Assembly (NCBI GenBank): GCA_963575745.1
Contig: CAUYUJ010014184.1
Coordinates: 291,001-355,000 of the forward strand
Length of the DNA stretch: 64,000 nt
Reading direction: 5' to 3'
Source of the DNA: Prorocentrum cordatum
Taxonomy: Eukaryota; Sar; Dinophyceae; Prorocentrales; Prorocentraceae
A program made the translations under genes and the position numbers. Below the pieces are notes generated by a model. It saw nothing but the letters and a program-made list of their open reading frames with translations. It made no database searches and was not told where the DNA came from. Of this stretch, positions 1 to 11,742 are shown piece after piece. Position 1 is the stretch's first letter. Each line of letters starts with the position of its first letter.

Positions 1-1
1 T

Positions 2-190
2 AACTTTGAACAGGTTATCGTCGCGCTCCAAAGCGACATCAGGAGCCATATCCGAAGCAACATGCAACCCAGCTGGGTGTTCAGTATCAGTGGCTTCGGT
101 ATGCGCAACCCCATCACAACCATGACAGCATGCGACAAGAAAAACTCAGGAGGAACTGGGGGAGCAGCATATAGCGCGTCAAACACATAG
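2..190 (+). other. Open frame at window edge, unrecognised
   Basis: A 62-codon frame, open at the left window edge, ends at a TAG at 188-190. Its composition is balanced rather than low-complexity, unlike most of the window, so it could be the end of an exon or of a decayed transposon ORF. No motif was recognised and no function is proposed. Confidence 0.2.
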
Positions 191-1190
191 ATATGGCTAC
201 CTTACTGACGTGGCCCACTATTGGAATGGGCCATGCTCACAACATCCAAGCGAGCCTTTGGATGCGCAGTCAGACGTAATCTACGCCATTTACGCGTCTG
301 AAAGGTGCTCGGGGACGAATAGTACTTCACGAAAATATTCTCTCGCCGAGGCCACGCCATACGGGAACCCACGCAACAAAAAGAGACATCGGGTATTGAA
401 CCAGTGACCTCGAGACGCAAAGAAGCGAGAGGCACACAATCCGCCAGCAGCAATGTAAGCAAGATGCGCAGTAAGCGGGATGTGTAGAGTAACTGGAGAA
501 ACGAGGAACGCACAGGAAGAGAGAGAAGCACGATGATGTGGCCTCCGGGCACGGCACATCTCGAGTGCCCCTCGACGGTAACCAGGAGAACCTCGGGCCC
601 CAGGATCGCCCGACAGAGGCCGATCTCCCCCAAGGGGCCCAAGTCGCCCCCCACCCCCGAGAAGGGAGGGTCGGGGCCTGGATGCGAACCCGCGCACGGG
701 AACCTTCTGGGCCGCGCGGCCAGGTTACCGCCAGGCGTTCCCGCAGTCCTCTTCCGCCTCCTTCTCCTCGTCCTCCTCCTCCTCCTCCTCCTCCTCACCC
801 TCCGCCTCGTTACCCTCCCCCTCATCCACTCACTCCTGCCAAAAGTAGTTTTACCCATTGGTTGTCCCTCCCCCTCTCCCACACCTCAGTGTCCTCATCA
901 CTATCATAATCCCCATACGTACTCCCATCCGGGCCCCATCACGATCGCTATTCTCCATCGCATCCGCCTCCTTACCATACAATGCATCAAGATCCCTGCC
1001 TCCGCCCTCGTCCCCATCCTTGTTTCCACTCTTGCCTCCGTCCTCGTCCACATGCCCATATCGTCCCCGCTCCTCATCCCCATTCCCGTCCGCACTCTCG
1101 TTGTCACACTCGTGATCCTTACCGCCACTCTCTGCACTGAGATCCTCGTCCCCATCTTCACCCTCGTTCCTCTCGCCACTCCCCCCGCAC
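191..1190. other. No gene recognised; CTC tract
   Basis: The stretch has no coding frame I would defend. A CTC-trinucleotide tract lies at about 757-811 and pyrimidine-rich sequence follows to about 1190. Long frames here are by-products of the low-complexity sequence. Confidence 0.5.
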
Positions 1191-1407
1191 GCACACACAT
1201 CTTCGCACACACGCGCACACACTCACGCGCACGCAGACACACATACATACACACACACGCCCACACCACACACACACACACCAAAAACCACACACACCAC
1301 ACACACACACACACACCAAACACCACACACCACACACAGACACACAAACACATAAACGCATACACACATACACACATACACACACACATACACGCATACA
1401 CACATAC
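1190..1407. repeat. CA/CATA dinucleotide-rich tract
   Basis: Almost pure CACA with CATACA and CACGCA interruptions, ending just before the composite ATC block that starts at 1408. Confidence 0.9.
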
Positions 1408-2373
1408 CTATACGACCACCCTTCGGGTGATAAGGAGGTTCGGGGGGGAGGAACCAACGTCTCACTCGATCGGTCTCACTACCGATGTCACTATCGGTCT
1501 CGCTCGATCTCACCCGATCGATCTCACAATCGATCTCACTCGATCTATTTCATTCGATCGATCTCACAATCGATCTCACTATCGATCTCACTATCGACCT
1601 CACAATCGATCTCGCATTCGGTCTAACTATCGATCTCACTACCGATATCAAAGTCGATCTCACAATCAACGTCATCATCATCATCATCATCGTCATCAAC
1701 ACCATCAACATCATCATCATCAGCATCATCGGGACACCATCATCATCATCATCATCATCATAATCATCATCGTCGTCAACATCATCATCATCATCATCAC
1801 CTGATCACCATAATCATCAACATCATCATCACCATCATCATCGGGGCACCATCATCGTCACCATCATCATCATCAAAATCGTCACAACCAGGGCACCATC
1901 ATCATCCCCATCGGAACACCACCATCATCATCTCATCACCATGATCATGAACAACATCATCAACATCACCATCACCATCATCGTCGGGGCACCATCACCG
2001 TTATCATTAGCAACATCATCATCAACATCAACATCATCGTCACCATCATCATCATCATCATCTCCATCATCATCATCATCATCACCATCATCATCAACAT
2101 CATCGGGACACCATCATCATCATCATCATCAACATCAGCATCATCATCATTGGGCCACCATCATCAAAATCATCATCACCTCGTCACCATCCTCATCATC
2201 AACATCATCATCATCATCGGGACACCATCATCGTCATCATCATCATCGGGACACCATCATCACCATCACCATCATCATCAGCAGCATCATCAATATAATC
2301 ATCATCATCGTCAACATCATCATCACCATCATCATCATCATCAAATTATCTGGTCATCATCAACATCATCAGG

Positions 2374-2418
<45 letters not shown>

Positions 2419-2642
2419 GGGGCACCACCATCATCAGCAACATCATCATAATCAACATCATCATCGGGGCACCATAATCATCACCACCATCACCATCATC
2501 ATCATCAACATCATCAACATCGTCAACATCATCATCATGATTATCACCATCATCATCATCACCATCGGGACACCATCATCATCACCACCATCACCACCAT
2601 CATCATCATCATCATCATCGTCAACATTATCAACATCATCAA

Positions 2643-2697
<55 letters not shown>

Positions 2698-2965
2698 GGG
2701 ACACCGACGGGACACCGGACGGACACCGGCGGGACACCGCGCGCCACCGGCTCCCGAGCGGGACACCGGCGGGACACCTCGGGGCACCGGTTGCCGGAAG
2801 GGAGACTTTTGGTCCGGCAGCGCCTCAGCTACAGGAGACTTATTTCTCGCCCGCCCATGCAGCTTCGCCTCGCCCGCACGCACGGCACGCACGAACACGA
2901 AACCGAAACCGATTCCCGGTAGGGGGGCTCTCCGTTCCACTTCGATCTCACCCCCTCACCTCCGA
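1408..2965 (+). repeat. Composite satellite block, copy 1
   Basis: Four modules occur in order. The first is a head with TATACGACCACCCTTCGGGT and GTGATAAGGAGGTT (1408-1450). The second is an array of about 12-bp units of the type GATCTCACTATC (1467-1680). The third is an ATC/CAT microsatellite of about 1 kb (1670-2698), broken by the recurring CGGGGCACC or CGGGACACC. The fourth is a tail of repeated GGGACACCGGC units plus a unique stretch ending in CGATCTCACCCC (2697-2965). The same four modules in the same order recur at 5785-6700, so this is a duplicated composite unit. Confidence 0.8.
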
Positions 2966-4983
2966 TGCACACATACACACACATCCGCTCCTCATCCTCT
3001 GAGCGTGCGCTGTGTTTTATGAAGCTGACTCAGTGGGAACAGCAAGGAGGACGAGGAGGGGGGAGGAGGAGAAGCGAGAAGCGAGGGAAACGGGGGAGCA
3101 GCAAGTGTTCTACCCCGGACCCACCCACCCACCCGCACTTTTGTGGGCGGAGCTCAACTGACCTACCATCGGTATCGTCCTCGTCATTTCTAAATGTAAG
3201 CCATTACCGCTGGCATTGCATCTGTTGCCGCCTTGACCATCGTTGCCACCACGAACAGCAGCATCATACCATTCGTCATCCCCAGCGCCGTCGGCATTAT
3301 CCCTCGCCCGCCTGAGTACATGGATCTGCATGGTCATGGTTTGCACGTATGTCCTTTCGTTGAACTGTTCGAACACGTTCGGATGAGACTGGGGTGCGTA
3401 TGCGCTGAATCGATCGTCTGGCGCGTGCGAAACGCGCGTTCTTCCTCCGACATCTATGCACAAGAACCAGAAGATATGCATCCGACCACGAACAAAAACA
3501 CAATAACATACACAAACAACCAATGATAAACAAGTGCATGGGGAAACCCGATGAATTCTTGATTAAGGCTTCATCGCGTTGGTACGCGACGAGAAACGCC
3601 AAATCCTGGACAACGCAGCACTGAGAAATGGCGAACCAGCCTGGACCACCTCAGAATTCAGAGGATGTCTCTGTGCGGGGGTCCCTCGGCTGATAATAGC
3701 TTCTACCGCAACAAAACCCCCGTCGGCACAGCTGCTTGGAGAAGACAAACTCACCCGTTGAAACTGACGTGCTGAAAACTGTGCGCGAACGAATGGTTGC
3801 AAGACATACCACGCGCTTGGGTTGAAGCCGACTCTGAAGACACTGGCAATGCGCATTTGATCAATCCCGCGACGTGTTTTCGAGCTGGCAGACTGGAACT
3901 ACGGGCGGCTACAGCGTCGCTGAAGGAGGGGCCCAAGCATGCAAAATAATCCAATCGTGGAAACGAGCAACCCCCGAAGACGCCAAACGGAAACTCGGAC
4001 GCACGAACCACCCCGTGCGCCCGAATTCCGACGGTGGGTCGGTCGACGGAGAATAGCGGATACACGCGCAATGCGAGAACGGTGGCTGGGGAATAATTGA
4101 AGGCACGTATGGCTGTTGTCAAAAAAGCGGCGTTGGGGCTGCGCCATGCATGGAGAGACCACCTGGGATCTCAAGGGTCTGCTGGATTATTTGTGCCTTA
4201 TTGGGCGGCCGCGCGGAGGCTGGCTGGTGGGGGGTCGGTTCGGGTGCCTTTCCTTCTCTTGAACCTCCTGTCTTCGTCTTCCGTCCTCCTCCTCGTATCG
4301 ATTCGAACGCAAACTCGCATCGTCGATTCCGACGTCCCAGGGGAGTGTTCCGGGAGCGTCGATTGTGAGGTGAGGGAGGTCCGCCTGGAATCGTATGGCC
4401 ATGTTGGGCTGCACGTGGCCTCTTTGGCGGCCTTTGTGGGGCTGCCTGGGGGACGATTGTAATACTTACTCTCCTCTACCGCCTGCGCCGTCTCGTCAAT
4501 CGATCTCCTCCTTCCATTCCGTCTCGTCAACCGATCTCCTCCTTCCGCATGGCTCGAGCGAAAATGCGGGTGTTCCCGGGGAGGCGTCCAGGAATATCAA
4601 CTCCGAGGGGGGGCGTTCACCTGGGCTCGGGCGCAAGGCCATGTCTGGCTATGTGCACTTTCTTGGGCGACCTGTGGTGGGCTGTTCAGATGCTTGCCCT
4701 CCTGATGTGCATCCTGCCTTCCTCATCCGCCGCCTCCTTCTAGTCGCCCGTTCTCCTCCTCCTCCTCCTCCTTCTCCTCCTCGTCCTCCCCCTCCTCCCC
4801 GTCTCAATGCGGTCGGTGCTTCCAGAGGCCTTTGGGCACGCCAGCTCGCATGCTCCTGGCAAGACTGTCAGGAGTGTCGTCGACTCCTTAAGCTCCCAGA
4901 AGAAAAAGAACACCGTCGCTCAGCACCCCCCGAGGGAGACTGGCCCAATGCGAACACATTTGCCTGGGAGGAATGTAGGTTGG
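2966..4983. other. About 2 kb with no recognised gene
   Basis: This stretch has less extreme composition (for example 3500-4120), with several frames of 60-140 codons on both strands, but none shows a domain or a convincing start. The element CGTCTCGTCAA followed by CGATCTCCTCCTTCC is directly repeated at about 4490 and 4525. A CTC tract lies at about 4755-4800. Decayed exons or transposon remnants cannot be excluded. Confidence 0.4.
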
Positions 4984-5148
4984 CGGCGCGAAGAGGGTGG
5001 TAGGGGGAGGGGGGAAGGCTTCTTAGAAGGAGGCTGCTTCTTAGAAGGCGCTGGCCTTACATCTACACAGAAGGTCCGCGCCTTCTAATACGCAGGGGTG
5101 ATTCTAAGAAGCCCTCCCCCCTCCCCCTGCCCCCCTCTGCGCGTGGCC
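4984..5148. mobile_element. Short element with about 45-bp terminal inverted repeats
   Basis: The left arm (4984-5030) ends GGGGGGAAGGCTTCTTAGAA and the right arm (5103-5148) begins TTCTAAGAAGCCCTCCCCCC. The arms stay complementary outward through GGGGGAGGGGGG to GCGCGAAGAGGG against CCCCTCTGCGCG. The loop is about 72 bp and includes a second copy of GCTTCTTAGAAGG. It has the structure of a MITE or a long hairpin. No second copy was seen in the window. Confidence 0.6.
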
Positions 5149-5344
5149 GAGTAGGGTGGGGTGGGGCGGGGGTGAGGGGGTTGGAGCAGGGTGCGGGTCT
5201 GCATGTGCGCCGGACCTGAGGACCCTACTGGGCTAACAGTAGCTGCTTTAGGCGTCTGGTGTGCTTCTGGAACACCTCTCAGGCGCCCCTCGGGGTCTCT
5301 CATAGGGCAACCTGGCGTTTCTCCTGGACTCTCCTACTCTCCAT

Positions 5345-5565
5345 GTCTTTCCTCCTCCTCCTGCTCCTCCGTCTCCATCTCTTTCTCCTCCTCCCCATCC
5401 TCCTCCTATAATCCTCCTCCTATTTTCCTCCTCCTCCTCCTCCTCCTCCTGCTCATCCCCTCCTCTCCCCCTCCTCCTCCTCCTCCTCCTCCTCCTCCTC
5501 CTCCTCCTCCTCCTCCTCCTCCTCCTCCTCCTCCTCCTCCTCCTCCTCCTCCTCCCGCCCCCCCC
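5345..5565. repeat. CTC/GAG trinucleotide array
   Basis: Nearly pure CTC repeats at 5465-5555, flanked by impure CTC. On the minus strand the adjacent 5590-5700 encodes an E/R-rich, coil-like stretch (EGERRRRAESDELRVRRLRR). Confidence 0.9.
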
Positions 5566-5784
5566 GCCCAGCCCGACCCCAGGAAGGGGGGAGGGCGGGC
5601 AGGGCGTCGGAGCCGCCTGACCCTCAGCTCGTCGCTCTCGGCCCGCCGCCGCCGCTCGCCCTCCTCCGCGGCACACGAGGCCTCCAGCTCCAGACACCTC
5701 GGGCGGATCCCCACGGGACGCACAGAGACATACTGTTACTATGTGTCCGCTTTGGAGGCGTACGTCCGATCCGGGCATATAGTA

Positions 5785-5923
5785 CCTATACGACCACCTT
5801 GCGGGTGATAAGGAGGTTGGGGGGGGGGGGCAGCAATGGGCAACAGTGGTGAATGTTGTTGTGACAATGCCAGTGACAATGTCGGTCTCACTACCGATCT
5901 CACAATCGATATCACTATCTACG

Positions 5924-5991
<68 letters not shown>

Positions 5992-6220
5992 GACATCACC
6001 ATTAACATCATCATCATCGTCATCATCATCAGCATCATCATCATCAACGTCGTCATCATCATCACAATCATCATCACCATCATGCCCATCATCACCATCA
6101 GCATCGCACAATCGATCTCACATTCGGTCTCACTATCGATACCACAATCGATATCACAATCGACGTCGTCATCATCATGATCATCATGATCATCATCATC
6201 ATCATCATCAACGACACCAA

Positions 6221-6272
<52 letters not shown>

Positions 6273-6311
6273 GCCATCATCAACATCATCATCATCATCA
6301 TCATCACTACC

Positions 6312-6343
<32 letters not shown>

Positions 6344-6700
6344 AATCATCCACGTCATCATCGGGACACCGACGGGACACCGAAGGGACACCAGCGGGAC
6401 ACCGGCGGGACACCGCGCGGCACCGGCCGCCCAGTCAAGGTTCTTTTGCCCCGGCCGCGACTCAGCCACACGGGACACCAGCGGGACACCGGCGGGACAC
6501 CGGCGGGACACCGCGGGGCACCGGTCGCCCGGTCAAGGTTCTTTTGCTCCGGCCGCGCCTCAGCCTCAGGAGACTTTCTCTCGCCCGCCCACGCAGCTTC
6601 GCCTCGCCCGCACGGCACGCACGAAGACGAAACCGAAATCGATTTCCCGGTAGGGGGGCTCTCCGTTCCACTTCGATCTCACCCCCCAACCTCCGATACC
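5785..6700 (+). repeat. Composite satellite block, copy 2
   Basis: This block has the same head (TATACGACCACCTTGCGGGT at 5790), the GATCTCAC units, the ATC microsatellite (5921-6360), the GGGACACCGGC units and the terminal CGATCTCACCCC as the block at 1408-2965. The ATC section is shorter and GATCTCAC units also appear inside it (6108-6160). The tail duplicates a GTCAAGGTTCTTTTGC module (6435-6545). Confidence 0.8.
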
Positions 6701-6842
6701 CATCTTGTCGTATCGTTTCTCGAGCGGTGTGGCCAGAAAGCGCCAACCACCACGACGCATATATTATGAGATTTCTCAGTGCGCGCGTCGCCCCTGGAGG
6801 GGCAACGCACACATAGTATTAGTATGTTGGGGTGACGCCGAC
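6696..6842 (+). repeat. Dispersed repeat family M8, copy 1
   Basis: It shares CCCATCTTGT, GAGCGGTGTGGC, AGAAAGC, CCACGACGC and ATGTTGGGGTGACGCCGA in the same order with 44895-45012. Internal stretches around TATATTATGAGATTTCT are partly complementary to the start, suggesting a foldback element. Confidence 0.6.
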
Positions 6843-6886
6843 CCCAGGCTAAGACGAGGGCGGAATCGAGACATAATCGGACCGAT

Positions 6887-7051
6887 ATACCCATCGGTCG
6901 GACGAAGTAGGTAGAAACATGAAATGGGAAAGGATTTGGAGGTAGATGGGGTTCCGTCCGCCCCCCAGGGATGACGGAAAAGGTGAAGCCACTCGGTCGT
7001 TGGCGTAGGAAGGCGCTTAAAGGATACCTGCTTTCAAGCACCGATGGGTAA
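6887..7051. mobile_element. MITE-like element family M3, copy a
   Basis: It begins ATACCCATCGGTCGG and ends TTTCAAGCACCGATGGGTAAT, so the first about 15 bp are an imperfect terminal inverted repeat. The internal GAAGTAGGTAGAAACATGAA and GTAGGAAGGCGCT motifs are shared with 41706-41875 and 51608-51797. Confidence 0.65.
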
Positions 7052-7210
7052 TCAAATCGAGGCGCCATCGGGCCGAGACCAGCCGCACCTCTCCGAGACT
7101 CGGCGGGTGTGGAGGTCGCGTGGGGCGCCGCGGCCGCTCCGGGGCGTCAGGGAGCGCTCTCTGAGAGCGATTCTGGAACGCTCTGGAACGAGTGTTTCCT
7201 GATTCTGGGC

Positions 7211-7454
7211 CTTGGTCGGGCATGTCCTCTTACAGGCGGGTTTGGAAGATAAATGAAAAAGTCGACAGGTGCTCAAGAATAGTCAAGAATAATAGGAAGA
7301 TCGTCCTTGCACTACAAGCGAATTTCGGAAGGACGAATCTCTTTAAAAGTCGAGCAGTGCGCAAACATAGTCAAACAATGATGGGAACAACTCGTCCCCA
7401 TACTATCTTTCGCCTGTGTTTGAAACTGCCTCCTGTAGGGGGACACGCCCGATT
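7211..7454. mobile_element. MITE-like element family M1, copy a (244 bp)
   Basis: The left end is GGTCGGGCATGTCCTCTTAC and the right end, read on the other strand, is ATCGGGCGTGTCCCCCTACA. Both continue AGG-GG-TTT. The AT-rich interior carries the AATAGTCAA-type motif seen in the other copies. This is the longest of seven family members in the window. Confidence 0.7.
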
Positions 7455-8100
7455 TGTCCGAAACCTCCCGATAATAACCCCCTAGGAATAATAAAGTTCG
7501 GGGTCCAGCGAGGACAGTAAACGTTGTCCCGGAGATCTCAGCATAACGATGAAGATGATGACGATGCTGATCAAGATGATCCTGAACGATCATACGAAGA
7601 GAGCAACTTCGATTCGCAACTTCCCCCCGCGATTCTAAAGCTCGGCCTTGCCGCCTCTCTTCCCTGACCAAACCTGTACTGGCCCGGGATAATGAACTCT
7701 CAGTGGTGAAAGCGGGGACCATTGACAACATTATGAAGAAAATCCTGGAGGTCTCGCGCGGCAACTTGAGACCCGATTTACGTCCGAGTCGGATTTACGT
7801 CGGGTTCACGTCGGATTTACGTCGGAATTACGTTGGACTGACTCCTGAGCATCGCCGCGCGAGCGTCGACCCATAGCTTACGGAACTGACAAGTGGACTA
7901 GACCATACTACTATGTCGCGCCGCGCGAGGCCTCCAGGATTCCCCTCACAAACAACCCACTGATCATCGGAGGGTGTCGGTTACTTCTGGTCCCGTCCGA
8001 CCGCGGGCGGGTCCCCGGGCGGTGCCGCGGCCGGGCCCGTGACCACTCCGCCCGGGGAGCCACGGGCACAGGGCGGGAGGCCTGGGCGGAGGCATCCACA
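7455..8100. other. No gene; short tandem GTCGGATTTACGTCGG repeats
   Basis: At about 7770-7835 a 15-16 bp unit (TTTACGTCGG with GTCGGATTTACG variants) is repeated four to five times. Nothing else was recognised. Confidence 0.5.
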
Positions 8101-8109
8101 CGCTCACAT

Positions 8110-8345
8110 GCAGTGGAGGCCAGTCCACTCCCCCTCCTCCCCCCTCTCCCCCCTCCTCTCCCCCTTCCTCCCCTCCTCCCCCTCCTCCTTCCTCCTCTCC
8201 CTGTCTCCTCCTCCTCCTCCCTCCTTCCTTCCTCCTCCTCCTCCTCTGCCCTCCTTCCTCCTCCTCCGCCCTCCTCCTCCTCCTCCTCCTCCTCCTCCTC
8301 CTCCTCCTCCTCCCTCCTCCTCCTCCGCCTCCTCCCTCCTCCTCA
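8110..8345. repeat. CTC trinucleotide array
   Basis: Impure to pure CTC repeats. Long proline/serine or glycine/arginine frames here are shadows of the array. Confidence 0.9.
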
Positions 8346-8430
8346 CCTGCTGGGGACGGGTCGGCCCAGATCAGCGCTGCAGCCAGGGCCAGCTGGGTCC
8401 GTGCCGCGAACCGAGGCCAGCCACGGGATG

Positions 8431-8613
8431 CACTAGGAGCCCGACCACAAGAGACCCTCCACAAGAAACCCAACCCTGAGACCACAGGACGTCCATCGAC
8501 GTTTGGTGTGGAAGCGTCGCGCTGTCCACAGCTAAACCATCGAACCCCAGGAGACCCGGGGCACCCCGGAGGCAAGCAGGGTGCTTCTTGGCATAGGTCT
8601 CCGCTGTAGAGGG
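8431..8613. mobile_element. MITE-like element family M2, copy a
   Basis: It aligns end to end with 25263-25443 and 50318-50508. Shared internal strings are CAACCCTGAGACC, CAGGACGTCCAT and GGAGGCAAGCAGGGTGCTTC. The ends are imperfect inverted repeats of the CCGAATACAGTAGGGG type, degraded in this copy. Confidence 0.65.
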
Positions 8614-9130
8614 CAAGGTGCTGTACGCGCCGCGTCGCTGGGCCGACCATGAAGTTAAGCGTTAAATTAACACATATCGACCATCCACTCTATGAACACT
8701 GCCGACCTCCCAATAGATGTCAACTGGTTGGCCTCCCATCCCAGAGAATTCCGAAGGTGGTTGTTGGGGAGAGGGGTTTCCAGGAGAGGTCCCCCAGGGG
8801 GTTCGCACCCCCTGTTTTGACGAGGTTCCGAGGCCCCTGGGGGGCTCTCTGGAAAACCCCCCCTCCCCCCAAACCCCCTTTGGAACCCTCTGGCCATCGG
8901 TTGGCTTTCGAACCGAAGGGGACTCCGGGGTGAGTCGAACATTATTCAGGATGAGCGGACAATTTGAGGACTTGCGTCGTTCTCCGCCCGAAACGCCAAG
9001 AACTTCCGAGGTCCCCCAAGACCGTTTGGCGACCGGCCCTCCGGTAAGGTCTTCGAGACTCAGGGGTTATCGGACGGCAGGCCACCAAACAGTTCTTGAG
9101 CCCTGGATGGGCGGGGGGGACTGACTGCCA
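8614..9130. other. No gene recognised
   Basis: GC-rich sequence with two related stretches, CCCCCAGGGGG and CCGAGGCCCCTGG (8795-8850), and no defensible ORF. Confidence 0.4.
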
Positions 9131-9131
9131 C

Positions 9132-9480
9132 CCGATTGGCGACGGAGTAAAGGAGCTCAGAGGAATTCGCACCGCATCGCCGATGCATCTGCAAGAGCAC
9201 CCAGAATCGACTCGACAAGTCGGATCGGCGATCGGCATGAGTCGTATCGGCGGAACCCGGCAGCCAAGTCGGGATAAATCGGATCGGCGAACATCGGCAG
9301 GCCAGCGCGGCCTCCGTGGAGATACCGAAATCCAAGTCGGCATCCGAAGTCGAATCGAATCGGAATCGATCGAAAGCGAACTGAATCGAGCTGGAGGAAT
9401 CGAAATGAGCCCTGCATCTGCGATGCATCGGCGGCTTTGGGATGGAGAATACCGGGCTCCAGATCGACTCGGGGACGCAT
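9132..9480. repeat. GATCGG-rich dispersed block
   Basis: It is dense in AATCGGATCGG, ATCGGCAGGC and CGAATCGAATCGG. The order GAATCGACTCGACAAGTCGG, ATCGGCGATCGGCATGA, AACATCGGCAGGC, AAATCGGAATCC-like is repeated in the same orientation at 48885-49105, so these are two copies of one dispersed sequence. Confidence 0.6.
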
Positions 9481-9628
9481 TGAATGCAAACATGGGTCAG
9501 TCGGGCTCTGTAGGATCCTGCTACGTCCTGCAAGACCCTGCAGGATCCTGCGCGCGAGCCCAGGTCAGTGCAACCCCTGCTCTGCAGAATCTTGCAAGAT
9601 CCAGCGCGCTGGCTACCCCCCATTGGCG

Positions 9629-9767
9629 TAGGTCGGGCATGTCCCCCTACAGACAGGTTTTGGACGGACAAGAAAAATAGTCAAACAATAGTTCAAACAT
9701 TGTCAAAACTGGTTCCCGAGCATTTTGGACCATTTGGGGATATTCCTCCTGTAGAGGGGCAGACGAG
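9629..9767. mobile_element. MITE-like element family M1, copy b (139 bp)
   Basis: The left end is TAGGTCGGGCATGTCCCCCT and the right end is TCCTCCTGTAGAGGGGCAGA, which is its imperfect inverse. The interior has ATAGTCAAACAATAG and CAAACATTGTCAAAAC, as in other copies. Confidence 0.7.
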
Positions 9768-9865
9768 AGCCTTCCGGAACGCTCTGGAACGGAGCCACCC
9801 TCGTCCAAGCCCCGCCCGGTCGATCTTCGCGATCCTCGATGGGGGGCTCCCACTCGAGCCACATT

Positions 9866-10058
9866 TGAGCAGGGACCGACCGTCCCGGCATTCCAATAGG
9901 CCTACCACGACATTTTTTTAGAACCCAGAAGAAACTAATAACAAAAATATCTTAGAACATAGGCCCGATGCATGAAAACAAGACGGTCTCAACCAGAGAA
10001 ATGTTCTGCGACCATCTCGTGCAAGCCACAAGAGGTTCTTAGAACATTCTTTGGAGGA
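9866..10058 (+). mobile_element. Dispersed element family M4, copy a
   Basis: It starts GCAGGGACCGACCGTCCCGG and ends AGAACATTCTTTGG. It is collinear with 37497-37692 and 51298-51510. The interior is dominated by short palindromic TTCTTAGAACATT motifs. The family shows no clear terminal inverted repeats. Confidence 0.65.
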
Positions 10059-11536
10059 TGGGGGCGGGCGGGGGAGGCGACGTGCTCGACCAGGGCGCCC
10101 TCGTGTAGCGCCCGTCGGCCTGCGCCGCTCTCCCGCCATGCTCGGCGGGTTTCGCCGCGGGCGGTCCCCGGCGGTCTCCTGCGCGTGAAGCGGGGCGGCT
10201 GCGCTCCCCACGGGGCCCCAGCGCAGGAGCGGTGGCTGGGGGTCCCCAGGCGGTGTGGTGACCACACCGTGTGGTGAGTCGGTGGAGATTCGGGGTCACC
10301 GCACGGTTTTGGGACGTGGGTCGTCCTCCGAAAATGCCTCGGGCGACTGGGGCCTCCGAGGCCCCAGAACCGTGTGGTGGTGGACCCTGCGGGAAGGTCT
10401 TTGCTCACCGCCAGGTCAGGCCTGTCACCACACGGTTTCGGGACCCCCAGGGTGGGGGGGAGGGAGGGAAGTGCCGAGCCGGCGGGCTCTTGTACGACGT
10501 TGTGCGTGACCCAGCGCAGCGCAGCGTGATGATGCTGCTGATGGAGACGTCGTGGGTACCCTTGTCGCGGCGCTCGCGACTCGCTGCAATGTCGGGCACG
10601 CAGATCGCTGGTGCCAATATGCTGTAGACTCTACCGGCCATGCCCTCCCGAGCAGGCTTGACCACCATCGATCCGCCTCCTTCGACCCCCATCGTCGATC
10701 CTCGATTTGATCCTGCATCGTCGATCCTCGATCTTCGACCCTCCACCTCTGCTCCCCATCCTCGACCTCGATCCTCGCTCCCGAGCAGCCCCCTTCGATG
10801 CTCGATCCACACTGCCAAGTGTGGCGCAGCCTCCAGCACGTGCCGGGGGGGGACCGCCGAAGCGACCTTGCGCGGCTGGCAGGCCCCAGGCGGCCGCCGC
10901 ACGCCCGACAGGCCCCTCCCGGGCAGGGCGCCGGGTAGGGCGCGGGAGCCCGCTCCCCCGCCCACGGAGTTTCGCAAGGGGGGGCACTGGAGCCCCAAGC
11001 TACGGCTCTCTGCGTGCGACGAAGCCCCCCCCCCCCCCCGCAGAGGCCGTGCAGTCGAGTCTGACTGGAGAGAACACTCGAGAGGGCACAAGACCCTTCC
11101 GAGGCCCACATGAGCGACGATCAGAAAAGGGTCTTACGCGAGATGGCATAGCGACCTCACGCGGTTGCTTGCGCGGGCCGCCAGCGCGCCATAGTGGCGA
11201 CGAGGGCACCTACACGCGGCCTTACGCGGAGAGCTTACGCGCGAATCTCGGGGCAGTCGAGCCCGCCTTCTTGCGTTGCTCACATGGCCCCAGGAATACA
11301 AAGGACACGGCACGCGAACACACGGGACACAAAGGTACACTTGGTTTGGCAGGGTCGACCTGCTAATCACAAACTCGACCGTCGGCGCAGCCCGCCTCTT
11401 TGCGCCGCGCGGGCGAGCTGCCTCTCCCCCGCCGCCTGGCTCGCCTGGCTCGCCCCGCTAGACGCTCCGACCAACGGTGTTTCACGTTTGGTGCCAGTCG
11501 GGTGCGGCGCCGCTCCGGGAACGGGGCGGAATTCGA
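10059..11536. other. No gene recognised; GTGTGGTGACCACACC palindrome
   Basis: A near-perfect palindrome around GTGTGGTGACCACACCG (10254-10270) and its flank GAGTCGGTGGAGATTCGG recur inverted at about 62300-62330. TCGATCC-rich sequence lies at 10670-10800. Frames here are GC artefacts. Confidence 0.4.
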
Positions 11537-11742
11537 GGCCCCCTAGATGGGGTCGGAGTAGATGGGGTCGGAGGATCGCGCCGTATCGGCGATGCATCGG
11601 CGATGCACCGGCGATGCATCGCCGACGTCGGCGACGCATCGGCGACGTCGACGTGAAGCAACTCGGCCGCATCGGCGATGCATCGGGGATGCGGCGCGAT
11701 CCCCCGACCTCATCTACTCGGACCCCATATGGGAGGCCTAGG
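11537..11742. mobile_element. MITE-like element family M5, copy a (206 bp)
   Basis: The left end reads TAGATGGGGTCGGAGTAGAT and continues GGGGTCGGAGGATCGCG. The right end is the imperfect inverse, CGCGATCCCCCGACC to GGACCCCATATGGGAGGCC, giving terminal inverted repeats of about 40 bp. The interior is built of GCATCGGCGATGC palindromes. A second copy lies at 36711-36882. Confidence 0.7.

Noticed and set aside
330-520. Possible tRNA on the minus strand (GGTCACTGGTTCAATACCCG resembles a T arm)
   Set aside because: No matching acceptor, D or anticodon stems could be paired around it.
533-3022. Long His/Ser/Ile-rich plus-strand frames
   Set aside because: Direct translations of CA and ATC microsatellites.
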